Of a stretch of 64,000 nt of DNA, positions 24,435 to 35,612 are shown piece by piece; the first letter of the stretch is position 1; each line of letters opens with the position of its first letter. Source of the stretch: Chytridium lagenaria (taxonomy: Eukaryota; Chytridiomycota; Chytridiomycetes; Chytridiales; Chytridiaceae). The notes beneath the pieces were generated by a model that did not search any database, was not told the DNA's origin, and was given only the letters and a program-made list of their open reading frames with translations. The stretch lies in NCBI GenBank assembly GCA_025449115.1, contig JAHLKC010000050.1, forward strand, positions 124,001 to 188,000. The letters are read 5' to 3'. The translations under genes were made by a program, and so were the position numbers.

Positions 24435-24942
24435 AGTCTTCTCTCACATCATTTCATTGTTTATGCATTTAATAAAGGCCTTTTACCATCATTATTAAGA
24501 AGACGGACATTTCAGTTTCCGATATTTTCTAAAATGTGATTCTTTGGAACAATGTCTCTTTTTCTCGACATAAACGAAATCTGCAGATCCAGCATTAAAC
24601 CTGTTATTTATTATAACTCTGTTCTAGAAACATGAATAATAAATTTCGTCGAGATAAACACCGTTTAAAGTACGGTGTTCCCCGCTTCCTTTGAAAAGGC
24701 GACTGTTTGCGCTTTACCCTTAATGTCGTGTGGTCTTCCACCAACAATAGAAAAAAGTGATGTAATTTGTCTTTTTTCCATCGTACTGATTGTGTATCCT
24801 GAACCTCGAAAAAAGGTCGTGGATGGTTTTGTGGTCGTGGATGCCACGAAAGGCTATTCAAATACAGAGCTCACATGCCCCCATATTCGCTATTTCTCAC
24901 ATCGCTACACCCTCATCTCCTCACACGCCACGCCACACAATC
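24435..24942. other. Intergenic region between P450 and second dienelactone hydrolase
   Basis: About 500 bases with no coding signal; holds the P450 3' end and the promoter of the downstream hydrolase. Confidence 0.5.
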
Positions 24943-25751
24943 ATGACTGATGTACCTGAATGCTGCAAACAGGGTATCTTTGGACGGGAAACCCTGCTGG
25001 GGAGCTCAAGATTGTTGGGGGCGTTGACGCTTACGTCTCCAAAGCATCATCGTCAGACAGCACCAAATATGTGATCATCCTCAGCGATACATTCGGGCAT
25101 AAGCTTTAAACACCCAGCTGATTGCTGATTGCTATGCAAAAGTCGGTTTTCATTGCATCGTGCCTGACATCTTTGCCGGAGATGCTTTGAGCCCGATAGG
25201 AATGGATAACCTCCTTGATGCCCCCAAAGGATTCAGCGACATGCTTTCAAAGACGTTTCGCAAGATCAAGGCCGTCCCCTCTTTTGTTCCATGGCTACTC
25301 CAACATAATGAGAAGATGGTGGGGTTTAGAAGCAAAACATTTAAATTCTAACACCATTCAGACCATGCCATTCATCAACCAAGTGCTTGAGGAAATCAAA
25401 ACGATCGCATCATTCGTCGGCGTTGTAGGTTATTGCTTTGGTGGTCGCTACAGCACGCTTTGCGGATCCGACCCCCGTGTTCACGCAATCGCATCCGTCC
25501 ATCCATCTGCGCTCACCCTCCCATCTGACATTAAAGGGCTAAACACCCGTAGTTATTTTGCGTTTGCCGAGAAGGATACGGTGGTTCCGCTGAGCCAGGC
25601 AACACATTTAAAGGCAGTTGCAGAGCAGGTGAAGGTGTTTAAGGGAATGAATCATGGATTTGCTATAAGAGGGAATGAGGAGCTGGAAGAGGTGATGGTG
25701 GCGAGGAATGAATGCCTTCAGGACATTATTGACTTCTTTAACAAGCAATAA
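24943..25751 (+). CDS. Dienelactone hydrolase family protein (copy 2)
   Basis: MTDVPECCKQG is followed, after a one-base shift, by YLWTGNPAGELKIVGG and YVIILSDTFGHK. After a second break near 25110 it reads LIADCYAKVGFHCIVPDIF, then the nucleophile elbow VVGYCFGGRYST with catalytic Cys, the acid region FAEKDTVVPLS and the His in NHGFAIRG; it ends DIIDFFNKQ. One 43-base intron at 25319-25361. All three residues of the Cys-Asp-His triad are visible. It is a paralog of the minus-strand copy across the P450 and shares its unusual ECC N-terminus. Likely cytosolic; substrate unknown. Confidence 0.85.
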
Positions 25752-26203
25752 GTGCGAGGCATGTTTATCATTAATGAAGCCATTCTGAATAGACTTGAAA
25801 TCAGCGCATACTTTATTAGATCACAATAAATAAATTGGATGGGAATCCGGAACAACGAAAGTACTAAATACGATAAATACAAAGAAAAAATCAAACTTTA
25901 ATAATTATTAGGATGTATTTTCGTACGTATTCAAGTAAGATAAAAAGGGGCGATTTAATTATAGAACGGAAACTCAATGATGCTTACCTCAACTTTATGC
26001 GTATGTTAATGCGCCGGGCTTCTTTGCAACATACGCGGGCCAGAAAGGAAGAAGAAGAAAGAAGTTCATTGTTTGAGTTGCCCATAACGACGAATATCAA
26101 GTGCTTTCATGCAAGCTCGTGTCAGCTGAAAACATTATTTTATTCTACCCTCATCACTATATACATCAACAGCCATACACGAAAAAGGAATCTCGGCTAT
26201 TCC
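25752..26203. other. Convergent intergenic region
   Basis: AT-rich DNA between two converging genes. A frame at 25913-26254 has no recognisable content and partly overlaps the last exon of the opposite gene, so it is not called. Confidence 0.5.
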
Positions 26204-27254
26204 TTAGTACATCCTCGGTCTAAATGGCGGCCTGTAGAAAGATATGTAAAATAAAAACAGAAAACATCAATACAGAAACTTCAGCTATGCAATACAAAAC
26301 ACGAAGGCATAGCCTACAAACCTGTAGCCTTGGCTAGTGAAATTCGCATTCAGCCTCGCAGCCACAACTCGATCCATTCCTTTCACTACTCCCCTGCATC
26401 CCAAATCTCGCCCATATATCACCGCCAACTCTTTCAGACCCTTCACCCCGCTCTTCACAATCTTAATCTTCTTCATCTTCTTTAAACCTTGATCCTTCTT
26501 CACCTCCTTCTTCGCGTCTTTCTTCACCTCCTTCTTAATCTCTGTTTTTCCCGTTTTCATCGCAATCTTTTTCCGTCGTTTTTCCTGACTCAGGCGTTGA
26601 CGTCTCTTCCGAACCATTAAAGCAGATGCACCTTCAGCGATAACCGGTGTGGGTTTCGCAGATTCACGACGTTGAGCTTTAAGCTTCATAAGATAGTCCC
26701 TCAAAGTCCCCTTTTCCTCCACAACTCTTTTAAGTGGAATAACCTCAACTCTTCTCGTCCATCGTTCATTCACCTGCATACTATTAAAACCAGTCGTAGT
26801 CCACCCACCTACCTTCATTCTCTTTCCCTCCTTAACAACATCCTTGAACGTCACAACAACACTCTCAAGCCGTTTCCTAATCTCATCTTCCTCATCGCTT
26901 CAAAACGTTATGTTTGCATATGCAACCTCCTCCCACCTATCCCATTCGATCTTTCGTTGAATCGCAATGCTCTCGGCACCCATCCCCTCTGAGATCCGAA
27001 CAATGTTATCGTCGCCATGGAAAAAGTCGAAATGCATGTTGATGATCGACTTGAATGGGTTCTAATTGAGGCGTTTAGCTTTGTAAGTAATGCATGGATG
27101 TACCGTCTGCAGTGGTTGACATGGCTTCATCTTGTTCGTCTTCATCATATTCGAATGCACCGGCCAGTAAAGCCTCAAGCCTACTTTGGGCATTTGCGGC
27201 CGCTTCGATATCCAACGGTTCCATCTCGTCCTCGTCAACCGCCCGTCTCTTCAT
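26204..27254 (-). CDS. Lysine-rich nuclear/nucleolar-type protein of unknown function
   Basis: It begins MKRRAVDEDEMEPLDIEAAA and continues with an acidic segment (EYDEDEQDE). An intron probably starts at GTACAT near 27105, joining to EPIQVDHQHAFRLF; then IVRISEGMGAESIAIQRK and IEWDRWEEVAYANITF. A long basic segment follows (KKEVKKDAKKEVKKD) and a final exon ends RPPFRPRMY at 26204. The FRLF motif recalls DUF2011-type fungal proteins, but that match is weak. One-base break near 27045. An in-frame TGA sits after ANITF (near 26910) with coding-like sequence on both sides. Composition suggests a role in the nucleolus; function not known. Confidence 0.5.
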
Positions 27255-27615
27255 TTTTATTGAAAGTTTTTTCTTACATAATTGAAAATAGTGTAAATGG
27301 CCTATAACAACAAATATCACCAGTATGAAGTCTTTCATTCCTATTTATTCCTGCGGCACGCGACCAAAGAAAAGGGAAAAGGAAAGAGGCGATAACACAA
27401 TACAAGAACTTTTCATTCCCAAGTACTCAGGAAACGGGAAACATAATATTGTAACGAGATAAAAGCAATAACAGGTGTATGGGGAGAAAAAAAAAGTCAT
27501 TGGAAGGCCAAAGAAATAAAAGGCGAACAAAGAGAAAGACCATAAGTAGAGTAAAGAGAAAAAATGAAAGAAGGAACTCAACAAGAGCTTTAATCGCAGA
27601 GGAGTCAGAAAGCAC
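27255..27615. other. Intergenic region
   Basis: A- and AG-rich DNA with no supported gene; probably promoter of the lysine-rich gene and 3' flank of the CBS/PB1 gene. Confidence 0.45.
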
Positions 27616-29951
27616 TTATCCCCGGATCACCTTAGAGGAAAAGGCAATTAAAGCCTCTGAAGACGTGAAATGACATATGGCGGTAACAAGAACAATACCC
27701 GCAGAGATAGCAACATTCACCGGAGCGGTGCATCTCTCAAAAAGTCCATCACAGATGGCGCCTCCTCAACCCTCCTCTGAACAACAGCATTCGCGCTAGC
27801 AGCGACCATAAGGACTGATTAGGGTCTAAACTCCTAGAAATGGAATCTGTCACAGAGGCCGCATCCGCAGCTGGTGCAGCTCCAGGAATGCCAGCAAAGA
27901 GAGACAACTTGGTCCACCCTGCCTTCCTCGCCATAGCCACGGCATCCAAGATCACGGTCAGAAGAAAGGTGAACAACATCACCCTCATCGTCTTCGTAGG
28001 AGATACGGTGGTTCCGGGAGCGTCGTCTCCAGACACTGCAACGCCAGTCTTGGACTTGACATGGCCAAGCAGTTCGTTAAGGTCAGTGGATGAGGAGGTG
28101 AAGCGGAAGACCTTGTTGGTGCGAGTGTCGCGGAGCTTGAACCCGAAACGGAGATCATCACCTGGAGCGTAGGAGAAGGCTGTTGACTGTGGAGCAATGG
28201 AACTCGCGGCGTCCATCTCGCGCCTACCGACCATAGACCTGGGAGACTGTGCGGGAGGAGGTGAGGAGCGGTAGTTGGGTGGTAGCCGGTGGGGATTTGG
28301 ATACAGGCTGTTGAGGTTGGTGCTGCGGCTGGTGCTGCTGGTTGTGGTAGGCGTTTGCACTTGTAATAGAGCGGGTGTCCTCGTTGTTGACAGAGTAGAT
28401 GTCGGATTCGGTGTCAACAACAGAGCCACCAGCAAAAGTTGAGTTCCAGAACTTATTCCACATTGGCCCAGAGTCGGGACCAACTGGGGCCTCGGTGCCC
28501 TGATCTTTCGCAAGCTGCAATAGGAAATTAGATATCACCCCACATGGGAACTGACAACATGCCAAAAGGGAGGAGAAAAAGACTCACCAAGTAATCAAGC
28601 ATCGCCATGGTTAACGTCATAACATCAACCAACCCGAAGATAGATCCGTTATCCACGACTGGTAGATGGAGATAATGCCCAACTGTGAAGTGAAGGTTAC
28701 ATCAAGGCTCTCAATTAAAGAGATACTCACTGTTCAACTTCTTTAAAGCGTCCAAAATAGAGAATGAGGAGGGAACAGAGTCAGGGTGAGGAGTCTGTAA
28801 ATGTTAAAGATCCGTTAGAATTTGAAGAAGGGTCAAACAATCACATACCATGACCCGCACAACGGAGGTTGTCGCAGGGTCAAGTCCAGCAGCAATAACA
28901 CGCAACACAATGTCCTTTGTGGTAAAGATACCACCAAGACGGTCTTCTCCGTCGGCGGCGCTAAGGACAAGAATAGCAGTCTGGTGATAGTCTTTCATCA
29001 CACGAGCCGCATCCCTAACAGAAGCTTTCACACCAACCTCAGGCACGTCATCAGCGTTGGTCCTGGATAAAACACTAGCAAGATCAGGGCACCCATGCTG
29101 TGACTTGATGACGTCAACGTGGTCCGAATTGACAGTTCCACGACGCTCAAGAACCTCCATAGCAGCAACATGTTGGCATCCTCGTTCACCTTCCTCTCTA
29201 AATCATCGAGTCGCTCAACACACACTTGGTAATGTCAGAAGAACCGACGACATTGGTACCGCTCCTCCAGTGGTGGTAGAATGGGGAGTGCCTCCTCCCT
29301 CAGTGGACCCATCATCAAAGTCCTCCTCATCCTCCTCGTTGGCAGCGATAACTGGCAAGTGGCGGAACCGACGGCTGACCATGATACCCAAAGCCTCATT
29401 TCTGGATCCCTTATCGTTGACAGAAATGGGTTACGAGTCATAACCTGCGCGACAGTGGTGGTCCTCGAATCCAAACCCTCCGCAACAACCCTGTAAGCGA
29501 TATCTTTATCGGTCAAAATACCGGAGAGTTGGCCCTCTTCAGTAACGGCGAGAACGGCATCAGCACGTTTTGCGGCCATAAGCTGAGCAGCTTGGACGAT
29601 TCTGGCGGATTCTAAAACGGTAATGGCGGCTGCGGGACGGAGGGACGAAACGGTACCGGTCTTAGTGGGCTTACGGCTTGCCCGATCAGGACCCATGGAG
29701 CTCCGCTTGGTTTTTCGGGAAAGCTAATGAGATCGGTCAGTATACAAGGAGTAACTGTGCTGTGAATCAGTAAAAACCCACTTCCTGCTCCACCTTCTTG
29801 CGGATCGCATCATCCCTCCTCTTGTTACGATGACGGAAGAGATCGTTACCGCCGCCGGGAGCATTCATGCTCGATTGCATGGCTCTATCCCTCTCGGAGT
29901 AGCTCTGAGAATATGCATTTAATTAGAGGCCCTTATTTAGAATCTCACCAT
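27616..29951 (-). CDS. CBS and PB1 domain membrane protein
   Basis: A first ATG at 29951 is followed at once by an intron, then SYSERDRAMQSSMNAPGGG. Four CBS motifs follow: IVQAAQLMAAKRADAVLAV with GQLSGILTDKDIAYRVV, then SRRFRHLPVI, a second pair with LGGIFTTKDIVLRVI, and HYLHLPVVDNGSIFGLVDVM. After a Gln-rich linker a PB1 domain reads FGFKLRDTRTNKVFRF and, with a frame correction, SYEDDEGDVVHLSSDRDL. The C-terminus is a hydrophobic helix (NVAISAGIVLVTAICHF) ending IRG. This order matches a fungal CBS/PB1 family known in Schizosaccharomyces. CBS pairs bind adenosyl ligands and PB1 mediates heterodimers. Small introns at about 28515-28590, 28686-28730 and 28797-28849. Frame breaks near 29210, 28220, 27985 and 27780. 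Confidence 0.85.
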
Positions 29952-30778
29952 TTGTTCCGAAGGATGCAACTAGTGAAGGGGTGAAAGAAGGGTCGCCGTT
30001 CAAACTTTTTGAGGCCGCTTAAATGATGAATATGGGTTTGTTAATGGGATGATTCCTCTAACGACGGATGAGGTAAGCGTTGGGGATGGTTGAAGACGTT
30101 GTTTTCTTCCCGTCCTTCTGTTCTCTTCGGACTAATGGCAGGAGTATTCCACAGAACAACCCAAACAAGACCCCAACAGACAGTCAACACAGTACAACCA
30201 GCACAACAAAGGACAACACCTAGCAATGGGTAATGAACAAATGAATGAATGCAGCACAACACACAACTGAGGGGCAAGGGGAAGTTGCTTGTTTCAGCTC
30301 CACAAACTCTCAGAGTCCATTCACTACACACCTTATTGCCGTTGAAGAAAAAGGTTCCTGTTATTTCCAATGGGTCACACCAGAGATTTCGCAAAATGTC
30401 TACCAAACACCCCCAACACACCCCAATTCCTCAACCCAATGATTGTGACTAAACACGTATACACATACGTTAAATATCTAAATCTATTCGGGTATACTCT
30501 TCACATCATTACGTCCAAACTGTTCCTGCAGCAGACACCTTTTTACTTCACATCCCTCTGCCCGAACTCATCCCATCTCCTTTGTCGACCAGCACTATTC
30601 CCTCCATCCATAACTCAAATGTTCCACCTATTTTCCAATTGAAAGAAGGGAAAAAAAAAAGCGAAGTGACATGCGGCCAGCGCTCGGGGTATCCAAAAAA
30701 TATTTGCTAACTCTGCTATCGCTAATCCCAAATTTTAACAAGCTAGGTATTTACACGCGTTAATCTAGTTTACTTTTT
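29952..30778. other. Intergenic region, no supported gene
   Basis: About 830 bases between the promoter side of the CBS/PB1 gene and the 3' end of the EF-hand gene. Frames here (for example minus 30041-30421) have no recognisable content. Confidence 0.5.
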
Positions 30779-31351
30779 TTAATAGCATACCTTTCTGAAA
30801 TCATCTAAATTGACTTGCCCATCTCCATCTATATCTGCATGCCTAATCATATCCAAAGCCTCCTCGTTTGAGAGCTCTTCACCTAATCCGCTCAAGACCG
30901 CGATAAGATCTGCGGCAGAGATAAACCCACTATGATCGTTATCCATGGCCTCAAAGGCTTCCTTAATCTGCCGATCCGATTTCAGCGCTGCAAACTCCCC
31001 AAGGTTGTAATCATCCTAACAAATGGATTAGCATACTATTTTACCCTAAGACGGCAAGAGAAACAGAGAAAGCTTACAAGAGAAACTCTTCAAAGTCAAT
31101 GGTTCCAGTGTTGTCCACGTCAAGTTTGGAAATCATCACTTTACGTCTTCTTTAGTGTGTTGAATTCCAAGGGACATCATGACATCTCGTAACTCCTCAA
31201 TGTCGATAATCCGTTTTATCTTTATCAAACAAATTGAACGTTCCTGTAAAAGTGTCAAAATTCTTAAGTAATTTTCCAAATAGTTTTTGTGGTATGATTA
31301 GAGAATTGGGAATCCTTTCTAACTGTAGTAATCAACTTGTTCCTGCGTCAT
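30779..31351 (-). CDS. Calmodulin-like / centrin-like EF-hand protein
   Basis: From MTQEQVDYY the frame enters an intron and continues TFNLFDKDK...IDIEELRDVMMSLG (EF-hand 1), VMISKLDVDNTGTIDFEEFL (EF-hand 2), an intron near 31018-31078, FEAMDNDHSGFISAADL (EF-hand 3) and MIRHADIDGDGQVNLDDF (EF-hand 4). Loops 2 to 4 keep the acidic positions expected for Ca binding; loop 1 lies across a frame break. The spacing of hands fits calmodulin or centrin. DIDGDGQVN matches the fourth calmodulin loop, while the ALKSDRQIKEAFEAMD linker is looser, so a calmodulin-like protein is safest. It ends at 30779, or a donor-like GTATGC there leads to a further exon. Frame breaks near 31208, 31148 and 31010. Confidence 0.75.
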
Positions 31352-31939
31352 CCTCCCTCTTTCATGAGACTCTCGTGCTCTTCGATCTTCCTCTATTTGC
31401 TATGATTTCCTTATTCGAGTCACAGGTACCCTGACTCGGTCCAAAGCGGAAACGCATTACACTGCTTCTCCCTCCACAGTTCCCCATATCACGCTCCAGA
31501 TCTCTTCACAGAAACGTCGATCCTAAGTGAGACCCCACGTAGTTGCCAGATACATTTGTATTAGCGGATGCTGAGCCGTCCGTGACGAGATGGTCTGGAG
31601 GAGCGGTCATGCTGCTCCTCTGCATCGTTTTGTGAGTCGAAAGTTGACATCACTGATAGCGTGTTGCACGACATTCTATATTCCAATCTGCATTTTGCAT
31701 GGAGACCAGCAGGAATGGAGGCTCTCTCGAAAGACTGATAGTGGTTGCTGGAGTTAAACCTCAGCAGGCAGATCAGAAATGCTAAAGGTAGATATTGATT
31801 TTGCTAGTAAGGCTTTTTGTACGAAAAGTGTTTATTCCATCTTCTCCGGATTGAAATCACCTAATACAGAGACTTGCGAATGGCGTCTTATCGGGAGATC
31901 CTCGCGTATTATCCAGAATCAATCGCTTGCACAGATTTG
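31352..31939. other. Region upstream of the EF-hand gene, no supported gene
   Basis: I see no convincing reading frame. It may contain the EF-hand promoter and the start of the unrecognised coding region that becomes clear after about 31970. Confidence 0.35.
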
Positions 31940-34900
31940 ACAACAAACTTCGTCATCTGCAAAAAATATAACTGGAGCTGCTAGACGAAGCCTTTCTCGG
32001 CTTGGTGTTCCGGTTCAAGAGATTATGCTGCCGATGTTGCAGCAGGAAAAAAATGCTGCAGTCTCGTCTCCATTATGCATACTCACATGAACAAGTAAGC
32101 ATTTATTTATCCATTTAAATGATTCTAGACTTACGCTTTTGAAGCTCAAGAAGTTCAGAATCAGAATTGCGTCTGGGAAAGGGGCAAGAAGAGTGGCTTT
32201 TCGACATCTTCGATTAACTGGCAATATCGAGTGAGATTGAAGAAGACGCAAAAAACATTATTCGACACCGAAATGTTGAGTCTAAAGATATTGACGACCT
32301 TGAATCATGTCTACCCATCCACCTGAACCAGAATGAAATCCCATCAACCCGTCGACAACAAGATCATCACCTCGGAATCAATAAAACAGGAATTAATGAA
32401 GATGAATAATCATTAAGATCCAAGTGTTTACCTGCGTCTACGGAATTCGCGTGCCACTCGGCCGCGACACGCGTCGACAGATCAGCGTCTTCCATACCGA
32501 TCTTTGAGATGATCGGAGATTGTCTTCCTTTTCGTCCATAGATATCAAGCTGCTCAGGGGATCCGAACTTGCCGTTCACGTTTCCCCCAAGACAGACGAA
32601 ACCGGCCCTTAAAGCTGGAGACTTTACAAAGGTTTTTGTTTTCGGTCTTTCATATGCAACACTAACGAAGAACAGGCAGGGATTGTACGGCTTGTTTTCA
32701 CGCTTCTCGGTGTATCTGGCACAAGCCCTGGCTCATTTCGACTTTCTTACTCGCCTATGGCATGCAGGATACACTCGTATCCGCTGTCGAATCCAGTATG
32801 ACATCTAATCAAATGGAGAATTTTTCCGTCTTCTCGAATCTCACCGCAATTTATTTGCTGAGATCGTTCGCGGCTCAACATCTTCTGATTTGCTTTTCAC
32901 GTTAGATACCCTTTTACCCTGTATTACGTCTTGGAGTACTTCCTCCGCTGTTTTTAAAGGTACCGCTTTTTAAGTTTGAATTATAAGCTTACTCATAAAG
33001 TATCACTGTCTATACTGTGTTTGCTGGGGCAAACTCTTCACAAGGAATTTCCTCATGACTCATTCACCCGTCTCGCAACCAGTCGTGACTTTCCCTCCTC
33101 ATCGGCCAGATCTCTCATCACTCTCCAGAACGTCTCCGTCAAATTATCCACATCCTTGGCTGTTTTGGGGTCTCTTCCGTCACCCTCCATAAGCCCGGAA
33201 TCTCATACTCCACAAATTTAGACCAAAATAGCGTCAGTGGTCTTCTCGCGATAAAAATGGCGTTAACCTACAACCCCGAATCTCCAACAAACCAAATCCC
33301 CTCAGCGCATTCAGAAAAACACGACAAACCCGCCGTAAAGCCTATGATGCGGTTTCAGGACTTCCACGCGCGGTTCATCGCCGGCTCAGGAGTAGAGGAC
33401 GAGTCACGTGCTGAACGTCACGTTACACGCGTTCCAGTAATGGGAAAGGATACGGATTGAAACTTCCGAAAATGTCACCTGGATCCAAGTTGGGATCAAA
33501 GTCAAACATCGTATCCCCTTTGAAGCTACAGAAACGGCTGCAAGGATTCCATCCGCAAAATCTACAACGCGGCCACCCCAACTTCACATCAGTCTATTAC
33601 ATAGACAGTACAGAGAGCAAACCCGAAACCTCTTTTAAGTCAACCCGGTACCTACGAAAAACCATCCCCGTGGCCCCGTGCCACTGAAACAACAGGAGCT
33701 CATATTCACACAACGCTACCTGTGACACATGAAATTGGGCACAGATTTATTCTTGCGTTATCTTGCATTGAGGATATACTTTTGGATGACGTCATCACCT
33801 CGAGTCGTTCCAAACCTCTTGACCATCGGAATCTCAGTATTGCACAATATCTTGTCAGAATGTATGACGGTATTGAATATGTACAGACGTATAGCGTCGT
33901 CTGGGCTGTTGATCACATTAAAGGGGCCTGCAATGGAGGTGGCAGCCGCTTTTCATCTATTATGTTCTTTAGTACGAAGGACGCGGCACGGATTTAACAA
34001 AGAGGTAAGAGTGAAAGTTAAACGAGTCTGAAAATGTAAAGGATGAAAAAAGGATTGTAACGGCGATAGGGATTGTGCCTGTAAAGGTTTTGATGGATGT
34101 GGTGGATCCTGGCGGAAAAGGTTTCTTAGAGCCGTAGTTCATACGGAATGCCCACCTTGCCTACAGAAGGCGTACATACGGCTACTTGGAACTTTGCTAG
34201 GTATACTCCCAGGAGAGATGGCAACTGCAAAGACGGTATGTGCGGCTGTGACTATCGCGCTCCGATGGATCTCAGGAGAAGTATTGGAGTCGGGTACGAC
34301 GTTTACTTTTAAAAAAGGCTATTTATTAACTGAAAACACTTTATTTTTCACCCTAACTACTAGCTCTTCTCCTTCTTTCTCCTCACCTCAATGTTCACGC
34401 AACACTTTGCACGCCTTTTGCAAGAGGAATAGTGACATTAGACGAAAAACGACGCGAAAAACTCCTGGGCTTCCCACTTTGGAGGACATGAAGCGCACAC
34501 CTCCCAACCGCCTTTTAACTGCTATAGCAACAAGCTACACAGCCACTCAAAAAACCAAACGGTGTCGGAATCATATCTTGGAATATGCAATTTCTGAAGG
34601 AATGCAAGGTACCAGGATTTAATAGATACGTGGTATCCTTTAGGAGTGTGTGTTGGTCTATTAAAGCTGGTAAGTCTTCAAATTTTTGTTTTATGTCCGA
34701 CACTAACTGACAGTGGTGTAGTATCATACAAACAATCCCACGTCGCTATCTCCTGCCTTCTTACAAATTTTACTATCAATGACAGCTCAATTGGTAATTA
34801 TATTTCCTGACGGAGCTAGAAGTGGCGAAACAAGTCTAGGTTCACCCAAATACTTTGGAAACTTCGTTGCGACGCCGACAAACATTAGCATACCTAACCC

Positions 34901-35384
34901 CATGTTCCGCGGCGACAGAGCAGCCACAATGTCCTGGGATATCAAAAGGGCGGCGCCACTTGGAAAACAGTCACCCGAGTCTGATTTTTGGTCTAGTCTT
35001 TTTCTATCGCTCGTTGATGGTATGGTGGCATCGTTAACGGGTGAGGACACGAGTGAATTAGCGTGTAATGTTTTAGAGGCATTTTGTAGAGGACGCGGAC
35101 GAGATGTTGGGGGCGTCTTAAATAAGATTTCTGTTGCGTTGACGAGTTTGCATTTGCATGGACCGGGAGGACGTAAGCCGAGGGAGAGGCTTGTGCAGTG
35201 GGTGAGAACGTGGTTGAGAAATGGGAATGGCGCAGGTGGTGGGATAAACGATGAGGATGAAAGCGAAGGTGGGATACTTTTGCGGCCATCGATGGAGTCG
35301 CGTGAGGCTGTTGTTCGTGGGTTGGAGCAGGCGATGGAGAGGTTTACCGCGTACCCCACCATGCAAGGTGGAGTGACAGGATGA
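31940..35384 (+). CDS. Large unrecognised coding region, multiply frameshifted
   Basis: Coherent protein-like segments occur in alternating plus-strand frames: GAARRSLSRLGVPVQEIML, FEAQEVQNQNCVWERGKKSG, RFSVYLAQALAHFDFLTRLW, GEFFRLLESHRNLFAEIV with TSSDLLFTLDTLLPCITSW, MMRFQDFHARFIAGSGVEDE, FHPQNLQRGHPNFTSVYYID, AMEVAAAFHLLCSLVRRTRH, LGILPGEMATAKTVCAAVTI and a 200-codon terminal open frame (34779-35384, DFWSSLFLSLVDGMVASL, REAVVRGLEQAMERFTAY). Leu- and Ala-rich helical texture suggests an alpha-solenoid or other helical scaffold of more than 900 residues, with small introns. I do not recognise the family. Start, introns and breaks cannot be fixed, and it could be more than one gene. Confidence 0.4.
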
Positions 35385-35612
35385 TGGTTGTGACTTCGTG
35401 GGCATCGTCCCATTTCCTTTGTACGACGACATAATCATATGTACAAACAATCAGCCAATGGCAATTCTCAATACTTCAGAAAAGAAAAAGAAGGCTTCTC
35501 ATTCTCACCAGCTTCCCATTCAAGAAATACTGCCGTCAATCGAGGCAGCATTCACGACCATCTCTCACACAGCACACACAGCACACACAGCACAACATCA
35601 AACAGTCCAAAG

